The notes beneath the pieces are model-generated. The model ran no database searches and was not told the DNA's origin. It worked only from the letters and a program-made list of their open reading frames with translations. From contig NC_016818.1 in NCBI RefSeq assembly GCF_000241955.1, forward strand, positions 2,604,001-2,668,000: 64,000 nt of DNA, in the 5' to 3' direction. The position numbers and the translations under genes were made by a program. This document shows, in pieces, positions 46,129 through 54,173 of the stretch (its first letter is position 1; each line of letters begins with the position of its first letter). The stretch comes from Rahnella aquatilis CIP 78.65 = ATCC 33071 (GTDB taxonomy: Bacteria; Pseudomonadota; Gammaproteobacteria; Enterobacterales; Enterobacteriaceae).

Positions 46129-46155
46129 TTAAAGCGTTTAAAAATTAACGTCAAC

Positions 46156-46280
46156 ATCGTGGGTTGCCACCCAACCTGGCCAGGAGGACGCGTAAGCGCG
46201 AAGCCCTGGGTTAACGGGTCTCTGGTCAGTGTGGGTGGCAACCAAGGATCTTAACCTTGAAGTTGAATTTAAGATTCAGC
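46156..46280. repeat. Short modular repeat, copy L2, with about 26-bp imperfect terminal inverted repeats
   Basis: The left end GTGGGTTGCCACCCA plus CCTGGCCAG is matched in inverse at the right end by CTGGTCAG, then GTGTGGGTGGCAACC. A CGCGTAAGCGCG palindrome is inside, and TTGAAG/TTGAAT-type hexamers follow near 46256. These modules are shared with L1 and L4, but the long core is missing. Confidence 0.75.
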
Positions 46281-46380
46281 TGAACCATTCCCTGACTCAT
46301 CTTATTTCTTTGAAACGCCTTTCATCTGTGCAAACCTTCCACCCCTCATCCCTGTAACATTCATTTAACGCACTGTATTT

Positions 46381-46485
46381 ATGCGTAGTTTCAACCGGTG
46401 CGTGATGCTGTATCCGCAGAATCCGGCAGGAGGCTATCTGGCAGGCACAGAATCACGCAAAGACGGTCAGGCGCTGGTGATGTAA
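46381..46485 (+). other. Short open frame, possible gene remnant
   Basis: Thirty-four codons, ATG to TAA, read MRSFNRCVMLYPQNPAGGYL and continue AGTESRKDGQALVM. Composition looks coding-like in an otherwise non-coding gap (46129-46641), but there is no ribosome site and I recognise no family. It could be the tail of a decayed gene. Confidence 0.25.
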
Positions 46486-46491
46486 GTGGGG

Positions 46492-46536
46492 ATTTGGGAA
46501 GGGAGTTACCCCGTCTTTGTGACTTCCCTTCCAAAT
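46492..46536. other. Long imperfect hairpin upstream of the aldolase gene
   Basis: ATTTGGGAAGGGAGT at 46492-46506 pairs with ACTTCCCTTCCAAAT at 46522-46536 with one shifted base. It lies about 105 bases before the aldolase start. It may be a leader structure or a terminator of upstream transcription. Confidence 0.55.
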
Positions 46537-46641
46537 ATTGGCTAAATCCATGTAATTCGATCCCATCGCTATAAAAATATGAAACAGCGTTCTATAAATG
46601 GGGTGTTGAGTATTTTGCACTTTCATATGGAGAACGAATGT

Positions 46642-47556
46642 ATGACCAGCCCACTGTTTCATGGCGTGATCCCACCTGTCGCAACGATCCTGAATGAGAA
46701 TGAGCAGCTTGACCGTCAGGGGATGGCGCGTCTGATTGATTTTGTGATTGAAAGCGGCGTGAATGGCCTGTTTTTCCTCGGCAGCGCGGGGGAATTCGCG
46801 CATATGTCTCAGGCGCTGCGTCATGAAGTGGCTGAGTTTTGCACCAAACATGTCGCCGGGCGTGTACCGGTATTGATTGGCGCGGCGCATCCGGGCACGG
46901 CAGAAACGCTGGCGTTCGCACAGCACGCGAAAAGCGTCGGTGCCGACGGCGTCGTGGTGGTAAATCCCTACTACAACCCGGTAACCGAAGATGCGCTGTA
47001 TCTGCATTACCGCACGATTGCTGAAGGCGCGGGTTTGCCGGTGATCATGTACAACTATCCGGGACTGACCGGTCAGCCGCTACCGGTCAGCCTGATCAAA
47101 CGTCTGGCGCTGGAATGCCCGAACATTGTCGGCCTGAAAGATACCGTGGACAGCCTCAATCACATTCGCGAAACGATACAGGCAGTGAAACCTGAGCGCC
47201 CGGATTTCGCCGTGTTCTCCGGTTATGACGAATACCTGTTCGGCACGCTGATCCTCGGCGGCGACGGCGCTATTCCTGCCAGCGCCAACTTCGCCCCGCA
47301 ACTCACCTGCGGAATTTACCGCGCCTTTAAAGAGAAAGATTTCGCCACCGCCGTCGGACTGCAACAACGGCTGTCATTCCTGCCACCGCTGTACACGCTG
47401 GATACACCGATTTACAACGTCATCAAATACGCCATTTCACAGATCATCAGCGATATGCCGGTGTATTCACTCAAACCGGCACTGCCGCTGAGCAATGACA
47501 AACAAAAGATTGTGCGTGAGATTTTGCAACAGGCGGGTGTCAGTGCCGTCTGCTAA
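46642..47556 (+). CDS. DHDPS-family aldolase, 2-keto-3-deoxygluconate aldolase-like (YagE/YjhH)
   Basis: This is a cytoplasmic Schiff-base aldolase. Y137 in MYNYPGLTG and lysine K166 in IVGLKDTVDS are the class I pair, and GSAGEF is the carboxylate-binding loop. It resembles E. coli YagE, which cleaves 2-keto-3-deoxygluconate to pyruvate and glyceraldehyde, more than DapA, judging from PLFHGVIPPVATI and GYDEYLFGTLILGGDGAI. The frame extends to 46579, but ATG 46642 has GGAGAA seven bases upstream. It appears to be a single-gene unit. Confidence 0.87.
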   Translation: MTSPLFHGVIPPVATILNENEQLDRQGMARLIDFVIESGVNGLFFLGSAGEFAHMSQALRHEVAEFCTKHVAGRVPVLIGAAHPGTAETLAFAQHAKSVGADGVVVVNPYYNPVTEDALYLHYRTIAEGAGLPVIMYNYPGLTGQPLPVSLIKRLALECPNIVGLKDTVDSLNHIRETIQAVKPERPDFAVFSGYDEYLFGTLILGGDGAIPASANFAPQLTCGIYRAFKEKDFATAVGLQQRLSFLPPLYTLDTPIYNVIKYAISQIISDMPVYSLKPALPLSNDKQKIVREILQQAGVSAVC

Positions 47557-47568
47557 CCCCCCGCCCAG

Positions 47569-47590
47569 CATCCCCCTTCGCAGGGGGATG
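47569..47590. repeat. GC-rich hairpin repeat, single hairpin, after the aldolase gene
   Basis: CATCCCCC (47569-47576), loop TTCGCA, GGGGGATG (47583-47590). Compared with the CCTCCCCC/GGGGGAGG copy, both arms changed together. It may terminate the aldolase transcript. Confidence 0.75.
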
Positions 47591-47701
47591 AGCAAAACCC
47601 GATACAGTCGCCTCAATCTAAATCGAAATCATTACTATTCCGCTTTAATATTCGTTACTCTATTCCCATGATTTACCAAGCCGAATGACTTTTATAACGT
47701 A

Positions 47702-48466
47702 ATGATGCAAACACTCCTCGACAGTTTCCGCGAAACGCCGGTCAGCTGGGTTGCAGAAACTTTCAAACCGATGTCACCGCGGGTGACTAATGCGGTGCCC
47801 ATGTCGCGACTGACCACTGCTGAAGGTTGCGCCAGCGTGCTCAAACGTTATCTGGACGCCAATGCCGCCGATGCCGCGCAGTGCGATAAACGCCGGGCAC
47901 GGATCTCGATGTGGTCGCAATGGTATTTTGCCACCCTGCTGCCGAGCTGGGTAATTGTCTCGCTGCGTCACGGCTGGCAACTGCCGATCGCCGCTGAAAA
48001 TGTCTATCTGTGCATGCAGGAAGAAGGCTTACCGGCGCAGATTTATCTCGACGGCGAAGGCGAAGCGCTGACATCCGCTGAACCGATGGCGCGTTTTGAT
48101 GTGATGATCGAACAGCAATTGCGCCCGGTTTGCGAAGCACTGGCGGAATTCTCCGGCCTGAAGCCGGGTATTTACTGGAGCAACGCGGCGATCCGCGTCG
48201 GCTGGGGCGTCAAACAGGCGGAACTGGTTAATGCAGATATCACGGACGGCATGCGCCTGATGGAATCGCGCGAGCTGCGTTATGGCGGAAAAAATCCGTT
48301 ATTTCAGCCGCTGCGTGCCGAAGACCCTTCCGACCCCGACAGCCCGCAATACCGTAAACAATGCTGCCTGCGCTACGATCTGGAAGACCATGCCATGTGC
48401 CCTTCCTGCCCGTTATTGCTAGCAGAACGTAAATCAGGCAAAAGACGCAAAACCGTCGCCGGATAA
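47702..48466 (+). CDS. fhuF: Siderophore-iron reductase FhuF
   Basis: FhuF is a cytoplasmic [2Fe-2S] protein that reduces ferric iron from hydroxamate siderophores. The unusual cluster motif C-C-x10-C-x2-C is present at C221, C222, C233 and C236. The length of 254 matches FhuF. Two ATGs (47702, 47705) are possible and the ribosome site is weak. The upstream segment GAAATCATTACTATT near 47624 partly resembles a Fur box, which would fit iron control, but the match is imperfect. No siderophore transport genes adjoin. Confidence 0.93.
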   Translation: MMQTLLDSFRETPVSWVAETFKPMSPRVTNAVPMSRLTTAEGCASVLKRYLDANAADAAQCDKRRARISMWSQWYFATLLPSWVIVSLRHGWQLPIAAENVYLCMQEEGLPAQIYLDGEGEALTSAEPMARFDVMIEQQLRPVCEALAEFSGLKPGIYWSNAAIRVGWGVKQAELVNADITDGMRLMESRELRYGGKNPLFQPLRAEDPSDPDSPQYRKQCCLRYDLEDHAMCPSCPLLLAERKSGKRRKTVAG

Positions 48467-48571
48467 ATCAACCACTTACAAAAGCTGACTAAACTTAGCG
48501 TAAAAAATGATTGGATCTTAGCGGCAGATAATTATAAGAATTGGGTTATATAGACCAACGAGGTATTTATC

Positions 48572-48910
48572 ATGACTATGAAAAAACCTGAGAGCTGGCC
48601 CTCGGCTCTTAACTCGCTGGCCTCAGAGGTGATGGTTTCTCTGGCGCAACCCGTTAACCGCGTATGGAACACGTTAACCGGCAAGCAGCAGCCGCTCAGA
48701 GCAAGGATTGTTCATCGTTATGCTATTCCGTCTACCCGGACCATCAGCGTAACGGAAGGATTCTTCGGTTTTATTCCGGTTGAATCCTATGAAAACGAAC
48801 GTTTTATTCTGGAAGTCGCTTACGCTGACAAACAGTATCAGGTAGAAGTCCCGCGGGCTTACTACCAAAAAAGTAATATCGGCGACGGTATCGACATCCA
48901 CACGCTGTAA
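48572..48910 (+). CDS. Uncharacterised 112-residue protein
   Basis: I do not recognise this protein. It has no signal peptide or membrane helix. The C-terminal half (TISVTEGFFGFIPVES, RFILEVAYADKQYQVEVP) alternates hydrophobic residues, suggesting a small beta-rich fold. GAGG lies about ten bases before ATG 48572, and a proper terminator follows the stop, so this is probably a real, separately transcribed gene. The neighbours fhuF and the MHS transporter give no functional hint. Confidence 0.7.
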   Translation: MTMKKPESWPSALNSLASEVMVSLAQPVNRVWNTLTGKQQPLRARIVHRYAIPSTRTISVTEGFFGFIPVESYENERFILEVAYADKQYQVEVPRAYYQKSNIGDGIDIHTL

Positions 48911-48928
48911 CTGCTCCGCTTTTAAACA

Positions 48929-48958
48929 GGCTGCACCTTTCGGGGCGCAGCCTTTTTT
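48929..48958 (+). terminator. Rho-independent terminator
   Basis: GGCTGC (48929-48934) pairs with GCAGCC (48947-48952) and is followed by six T. It ends the transcript of the 112-residue gene. Confidence 0.88.
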
Positions 48959-49021
48959 ATGCCCAAAACCTGCCTGACCCCACACTTCCCGCTTTAATTT
49001 TGTTCAATACATGAAAACTAT

Positions 49022-49050
49022 TGACATAATAACCTCAGAAATTTAGAAAA
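49022..49050 (+). promoter_or_regulatory. Candidate sigma-70 promoter for the MHS transporter operon
   Basis: TTGACA at 49022-49027, a 17-base spacer and TAGAAA at 49045-49050, about 50 bases before the transporter start. The -35 is perfect; the -10 is two mismatches from consensus. Confidence 0.5.
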
Positions 49051-49101
49051 ATATTTACATCCTATTCTTATAACAATGTTCCTTTTCTGAAGAGGTTAAT
49101 G

Positions 49102-50421
49102 ATGACCCGCACCGGACCAATTACTCCTGCTACCGCCAGCCAGTCACGCCGTGCACTCGTTGCCGGTTCGGTCGGTAATTTTATCGAATGGTATGAATTT
49201 GGCGTTTACGGTTACCTGGCGACCCTTATCGCCGGTAACTTTTTCACCCTGGAAGGCCAGACCGGCATGACCGGTTTACTCCTTACTTATGCGTCGTTCG
49301 CACTGGCGTTTTTCTGCCGCCCGATTGGGGCAATCATTTTTGGCCGTATCGGTGACCGAATTGGCCGTAAACCGACGCTGATCGCTGTCGTTCTGCTGAT
49401 GACGCTGGCGACTGCCATTATTGGTCTGCTGCCAACCTACGCGCAGATTGGCGTGGCCGCACCGTTATTGCTGACGCTGATGCGTATGTTCCAGGGTTTG
49501 TTTGCCGGCGGTGAATTTGGCGGCGCGGTGTCGCTGATGACCGAATTTGCGCCAAAAGGCAAACGCGGTATTTACGGCGCATGGCAGTCGTTTACGGTGT
49601 CGCTGGGTTTGCTGACCGGCGTGGCGCTGGTGGCGGTGCTGGTTCAGACCCTTCCCGAAGCCCAAATGAAAGACTGGGGATGGCGCATTCCGTTCCTGCT
49701 GGCGCTGCCGATGGGGCTGGTGGCGCTGTATCTGCGCCTGAAGCTCGACGAAACGCCGAACTTTGTTGCCATTAAAAAAGCTGAACCGGCAGCACAAAAA
49801 ACCGCCGCAGAAAAAGCCTCTGCGATCGCCACCGCCAAAGCCATCGCGCTGGGGATTGGCCGCATGATGGGCTGGTCGGCGGGCGGTTATACCTTCCTGG
49901 TGGTGATGCCGTCTTATCTGCAAACCTCCCTGCATGCCACGTTTTTACAGGCTCTGGTGGCGACGGTGCTGGCGAACGTTGGTTTTGCGCTGGCGATTCT
50001 GCCTTCCGGCTGGCTGAGCGATAAAATTGGCCGCAAGAAAGTGATGATGTTCGCCGTATTTGCCGTCATCGTGCTGAGTTTCCCGCTGCTGCACCTGTTG
50101 CAAAATCCTGAAAGCAGCCTGCTGACCAAAGGCATTGCGGTGCTGATTGCCGGTGCGACGATCGGCATGATTGCCGGTCCCGGCCCGGCGATGCTGGCGG
50201 AAATGTTCCCGACCCGCGTGCGTTATACCGGGCTGGGGTTATCTTATTCCCTGTCGAATGCGGTGTTTTCCGGCTGTGCGGGTCTTATCATCACCGGTCT
50301 TATCAAAGAAACCGGCAATCTGGATATTCCGGCCTATTACGTGGTCGCCACCTGCGTGGTCAGCCTGTTTGCGTTGATGACGTTGCGCAAGGACGATCAT
50401 TTGCGTGATCTGGATGAATAA
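49102..50421 (+). CDS. MHS-family metabolite:proton symporter
   Basis: This is an MFS importer of the metabolite:H+ symporter family (alpha-ketoglutarate, shikimate or citrate type). It has about 12 helices. The family start VGNFIEWYEFGVYGYLA and motif A FGRIGDRIGRKPTL are clear, with a second motif LSDKIGRKKVMM between helices 8 and 9. ATG 49099 is followed directly by ATG 49102, and AGAGG at 49091-49095 is better spaced for the second. The RpiR regulator gene begins three bases after its stop. The substrate is likely an organic acid, by family. Confidence 0.88.
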   Translation: MTRTGPITPATASQSRRALVAGSVGNFIEWYEFGVYGYLATLIAGNFFTLEGQTGMTGLLLTYASFALAFFCRPIGAIIFGRIGDRIGRKPTLIAVVLLMTLATAIIGLLPTYAQIGVAAPLLLTLMRMFQGLFAGGEFGGAVSLMTEFAPKGKRGIYGAWQSFTVSLGLLTGVALVAVLVQTLPEAQMKDWGWRIPFLLALPMGLVALYLRLKLDETPNFVAIKKAEPAAQKTAAEKASAIATAKAIALGIGRMMGWSAGGYTFLVVMPSYLQTSLHATFLQALVATVLANVGFALAILPSGWLSDKIGRKKVMMFAVFAVIVLSFPLLHLLQNPESSLLTKGIAVLIAGATIGMIAGPGPAMLAEMFPTRVRYTGLGLSYSLSNAVFSGCAGLIITGLIKETGNLDIPAYYVVATCVVSLFALMTLRKDDHLRDLDE

Positions 50422-50424
50422 GCG

Positions 50425-51279
50425 ATGAACGACACGCATTTGCAGTCGCGTCTGAACGCATTACAGGGCAGCTTCTCGCCGGCGGAAAAGCGGATCATCA
50501 CTCTTATCCGCCTTGATCCGCCGGGTGTGGCCAACATGGGCGTGACAGAACTGGCGAAATACGCCGAAACCAGCACGGCCACGGTGGTGCGCACCAGCAA
50601 ACGGCTGGGGTTTAGCGGCTATCCGGCGTTGCGGCTGGCCTTAGCCGCTGAATCCTCCCGCCCTATGCCCGCCGACATGCCGCTGGCGGCCGATATTGGC
50701 GACCATGATTCGCCCAAACAGATCCTGCAAAAACTGCTGGAATTTGAGGTCAAAGGTGCCACCGAGACCACACAGTTACTCAGCGCGGCGACGCTGGAGC
50801 AGGCGGTCAGCATCCTTTCACAGGCACGCCGGATTGATATTTACGGTGCCGGGGCCTCGGCACTGGTGGCGCAGGATTTGTGTCAGAAACTGCGACGCAT
50901 CGGCGTTGTCGCACAGACTTACGGCAGCACCGACGAAAGTCTGGTGAGCGCCTGTCAGCTTACCGCCGGGGATGTCGCGCTGGCGATTTCCCACTCCGGC
51001 AAAACCGCCGGAGTCGTCGAAGCGCTTTCACAGGCCAGAACCGCCGGCGCAACGACGCTGGCGATCACCGCTAACGGGCGTGCTGCCCTCGCACGCAAAG
51101 CCGATGTGGTATTGCGAACCAGCAACCGCGAAATGGGTTTTCGTGCCGCCGCAATGGCCAGCCGCACCAGCCAGTTACTGATTATCGACTGTCTGTATAT
51201 CGGCGTGGCGCAGCGTCTGCCGGGCGCGCGTGAGGCCTTACGTAAAACCCACGACGCGGTACAACAGCACCGCCGCTGA
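50425..51279 (+). CDS. RpiR-family transcriptional regulator (HTH + SIS)
   Basis: An N-terminal RpiR helix-turn-helix (residues about 15-80; ELAKYAETSTATVVRTSKRL) is followed by a SIS domain (about 125-260; IYGAGASALVAQDL, ALAISHSGKTAGVVEAL, ANGRAALARKADVVL) that binds phosphosugars or sugar acids. Its 284 residues are typical. It is sandwiched between the transporter and dehydrogenase genes and is their likely regulator. Confidence 0.88.
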   Translation: MNDTHLQSRLNALQGSFSPAEKRIITLIRLDPPGVANMGVTELAKYAETSTATVVRTSKRLGFSGYPALRLALAAESSRPMPADMPLAADIGDHDSPKQILQKLLEFEVKGATETTQLLSAATLEQAVSILSQARRIDIYGAGASALVAQDLCQKLRRIGVVAQTYGSTDESLVSACQLTAGDVALAISHSGKTAGVVEALSQARTAGATTLAITANGRAALARKADVVLRTSNREMGFRAAAMASRTSQLLIIDCLYIGVAQRLPGAREALRKTHDAVQQHRR

Positions 51280-51343
51280 TATTCCTCCGTTCCACGGCGT
51301 GCCTTCTATACTTCATAAAACACCTGAGTTTATGAGGGCATGC

Positions 51344-52432
51344 ATGTTCACCCATCGTTTGGTATTTCCTGCCAGCGTCCTGCGCGGGCGCGGCGCCATT
51401 AAGCATCTGGGCGCGATGTGCGGTCGCTTAGGCCAGCGGGCGCTCTTAGTGGGCGGCAAACGCGCCATTGCCAGCGTCGAGGCGAAAGTCGCCGATCAGC
51501 TCGAGCAGCAAATGGTCAGTTATCTCGGCAGTGAAATCTTCAACGGCGTGTGTTGTCAGGAAGAAATCAACCGGCTGGCGGACGTTTTCCGTACTCAGGG
51601 CGTGGAAGTGATTATCGCCACCGGTGGCGGAAAAGCGCTGGATACCGCGAAAGCGGCAGGCGTGGCGTGCAATATTCCGGTGGTAACACTGCCGAGCATT
51701 GCGGGCACCTGTTCGGCGGTGACGTCGCTGGCGTTTCGTTATCATCAGGACGGTGAATTCCGCGACATGATGCCGTTACCCTGCGGCCCCGCCGCGGTGG
51801 TGATCGACGCCGATTTGCTGGCATCCGCCCCGCTGTCATGGCTCTCGGCGGGCATCGGCGATACGCTGGCAAAATGGTATGAGTACCGCGCCATCAGTGA
51901 CCTCAACCAGCTCACCGGACTGGCCGGTGTTGCCCGCACCAACAGTGAACTCTGCTATACGCTTATCGAACACTTCGCCGCCGACGCCTGTTTCGCGGTG
52001 CAGGATGGCAAAGCCAACAATGCGCTCGAACAGGTGCTCGACGCTATTTTCCTCTACGCCGGACTGACTTCCGTCATGAGCAACGGCGCACACACCGGTG
52101 CCGCCCATGCGTTATACGAAGGGTTCACCGCCTGTCCGAAAACCCGTCACATCCCCCACGGTTTGCTGGTCGGTTACGGCAACCTGTGTCTGCTGGCACT
52201 GGAAAACCGCAGCGACGATGAACTGCAAACCGCCATCGCTCTGGCCCGCGCCAGCGCCATACCGACGCAGTTAGCGCATATCGCGACGGGGCTGACGGAA
52301 CAGGATCTGGCGGTGATTATCGACCGGAGTCTGAGCACGCCGGATATGGCGAACATGCCGATGGATATGACATTTGAAGATGTCAGGAAGGGGATTGAGA
52401 GAGTGGAGAGACTCGGGGCAAAAATTAATTGA
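51344..52432 (+). CDS. Iron-containing alcohol dehydrogenase, HcxA/glycerol dehydrogenase-like
   Basis: This is an NAD(P)-dependent group III dehydrogenase. The glycine loop ATGGGKALDTAKA is at residues about 92-104. The metal ligands D173 (GIGDTLAKWYE), H255 (GAAHALYEG) and H272 (IPHGLLVGYG) are intact. By eye it resembles E. coli YbdH/HcxA (2-hydroxycarboxylate dehydrogenase) more than GldA. The frame reaches back to 51230; ATG 51344 follows GAGGG, while ATG 51332 is an alternative. It is third in the transporter-RpiR cassette, suggesting oxidation of the imported hydroxy acid or polyol. Confidence 0.86.
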   Translation: MFTHRLVFPASVLRGRGAIKHLGAMCGRLGQRALLVGGKRAIASVEAKVADQLEQQMVSYLGSEIFNGVCCQEEINRLADVFRTQGVEVIIATGGGKALDTAKAAGVACNIPVVTLPSIAGTCSAVTSLAFRYHQDGEFRDMMPLPCGPAAVVIDADLLASAPLSWLSAGIGDTLAKWYEYRAISDLNQLTGLAGVARTNSELCYTLIEHFAADACFAVQDGKANNALEQVLDAIFLYAGLTSVMSNGAHTGAAHALYEGFTACPKTRHIPHGLLVGYGNLCLLALENRSDDELQTAIALARASAIPTQLAHIATGLTEQDLAVIIDRSLSTPDMANMPMDMTFEDVRKGIERVERLGAKIN

Positions 52433-52528
52433 TGTGAGAACGCACATCAGAACGTTTTTGAAAGATAAATGGTGAAAGTTTCGGTTTCTCAATTGCCGTG
52501 ATCACTTATCGGGTTGCGCCGAAACCGC

Positions 52529-53008
52529 CCAAAGGAGGAAAGTGCTTTTCCTCCTTTGGATTCCTCCTCGCTTTTTCAACAAGCGCTCCGCTCGCTGGCT
52601 ATGTTTCAGGTATCGCAGCGACAGGCTGGAAATCTTGCCGCTTCGCGGTGCCTTCATTTCGGGATTGCAGCCTAGGGTCTGCAACCTCTCATTCAGCAAG
52701 CTTTCTGAAACGCCCGCACGATTTTAAATTCAAAAGCAGACTATTTTCCTCTTTTAAAAAAGTCGATTGGCGTGCTCAAAATTCAGCTGAACGGAGCGGC
52801 TTCGAGACCTGTGGCTCGAAGACCGAGAGAAGGCAGTGCGAAGCACCTGAATTTGCGCCACTCACAATTGCGGCGGAACATGTCCGTCGTTCCAGCGAAG
52901 CGCGCAGTGAAAGAGCCCGGGGGTCTTGGGGGGTGGCGGCGATAGGCCGCCCCCCAAGTCGGTGTGGGCCGACGCCCACGACCTTGAATTTGAATTTGAA
53001 TTTGAAAT
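52529..53008. repeat. Long modular intergenic repeat, copy L3
   Basis: This fills most of the 608-base gap between the dehydrogenase and the M24-like gene, which are convergent. A 13-bp perfect stem (52529-52541 with 52547-52559, loop GTGCT) stands in front of the core beginning GCTCCGCTCGCTGGCTATG. The core, the CAGTGAAAGAGCCCG end, the GGGGGG/CCCCCC hairpin, the GTGGGC/GCCCAC hairpin and a run of TTGAAT hexamers to 53008 follow, matching L1 closely. The left terminal repeat of L1 is degenerate here. 52433-52528 shows no feature. Confidence 0.85.
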
Positions 53009-53040
53009 TAAGCCGGGATCCAAAAAGGCCCCCTTTTTTT

Positions 53041-54156
53041 TCAAATCTCCATCACTTCCCTCGGTAACCGACTCATTCTGATTCCGCCTTCCGGTCTCAC
53101 CACGACTGTCTCGCTGAACGCCAGTCCGGCTGCCGAAGTGTACATATGGAACACCATGTTTTCCTCAAGCCTCCAGTCTGCTGCTGGCGTAAAGCAATGC
53201 GAAAAATCACTCGGGCGTGGCGTACGGGTGTAAAGCCCGAGCGCGTAACCGGTGACGTTACCGTAATCAGCGCGTAACCCGGCGGCGAGCACGGCGTTGC
53301 GTAAAATCGCATCGACGTCACGGGCTTTCGCGCCCGGTTTCATGGCGGCGATCTGCGCATCCTGCAGGGCGATAAGCTGGCGGGCAATGTGTTGTTGCTC
53401 CGGACTGATTCCGCCGGGGATAAACGGGCGCATCAGGCGGGCGCTGTAGTGTTTTACCTTCGGGATCAGTTCCACATGCAGAATGTCGCCGTTCTGGATA
53501 ATATCCTCATGCGTCTGTGCATGCAGAAAACCACTGTCTCCGGTGGAACGGACAACCGGACCGGTTTCACCGGTATCGGCACCTTCAGAAAGAAAAATTT
53601 GTGCCGCCAGCGCGGCAATGTCCCGCACACGCCAGCCCGCTTTCACCTGCTCTTTCAGCGTCAGAAACGCGGTATCCGCGATATGTGCCGCCTCCTGAAG
53701 GAGATCCAGCTCATAAGGAAATTTCACCTGCCGCAGACTGTCGCTGACACCCGGCATAGGCCGCCAGACGGCTTCGGGTAAATGTTCGGAAATCTGCTGC
53801 CAGGTATCTGCCGTCATGCCGTAAGAACGGGTGTCCACGCCAAGACGGCAGTCGCTATAGCCGCGTGAAATCAGGCTTTGTGCCACACATTTCCTGGGGT
53901 TCTCAGCGTCATCATAAGTGACAACGTCACGCAGCCAGCTCGACTGACGACAAGGCGCTTCATCGAGCTTGCGCAGCACCATCCACGGCTCGCCGCTCAG
54001 CGGCACCAGACAGGCTCGGTACATCGTTTCCGATACGGTAAAACCGGTCAGCCACGCCAGCAGTTCACCGCTGTCGACCAGCATAACGTCGGCCTCCGCC
54101 ATGCGCATGGCGTCACGCAGGCGGCTCAATGCCGCCAGATTCACAGCCATCGACAT
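53041..54156 (-). CDS. M24/creatinase-fold hydrolase with replaced metal ligands
   Basis: The 371-residue protein has the N-terminal creatinase domain and C-terminal pita-bread domain of Xaa-Pro dipeptidases. The usual metal ligands are changed: the first Asp is E229 (GDILHVELIP), the second falls at S238/A239, the His of GHG is Y304 (GYALGLY) and the fourth ligand (normally Glu) is missing in MVFHMYTSA. Only E349 (FSETVVV) remains. This is the pattern of non-metal members such as creatinase and ectoine hydrolase DoeA rather than prolidase. GAGGGG lies six bases before the ATG. It is the last gene of the operon running from 61746. Confidence 0.82.
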   Translation of the reverse strand: MSMAVNLAALSRLRDAMRMAEADVMLVDSGELLAWLTGFTVSETMYRACLVPLSGEPWMVLRKLDEAPCRQSSWLRDVVTYDDAENPRKCVAQSLISRGYSDCRLGVDTRSYGMTADTWQQISEHLPEAVWRPMPGVSDSLRQVKFPYELDLLQEAAHIADTAFLTLKEQVKAGWRVRDIAALAAQIFLSEGADTGETGPVVRSTGDSGFLHAQTHEDIIQNGDILHVELIPKVKHYSARLMRPFIPGGISPEQQHIARQLIALQDAQIAAMKPGAKARDVDAILRNAVLAAGLRADYGNVTGYALGLYTRTPRPSDFSHCFTPAADWRLEENMVFHMYTSAAGLAFSETVVVRPEGGIRMSRLPREVMEI

Positions 54157-54173
54157 CTGTTGCCCCTCTTCAA

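Noticed and set aside
47615..47645. Fur box upstream of fhuF
   Set aside because: Only part of the 19-bp consensus is matched. Mentioned in the gene entry but not listed as a site.
52498..53067. A 189-codon plus-strand frame across repeat L3
   Set aside because: The translation is low-complexity and repeat-derived, with no ribosome site and no conserved counterpart in L1.
53041..54156. Annotation as an active Xaa-Pro aminopeptidase
   Set aside because: Four of the five usual metal ligands are replaced, so a plain prolidase call would mislead.
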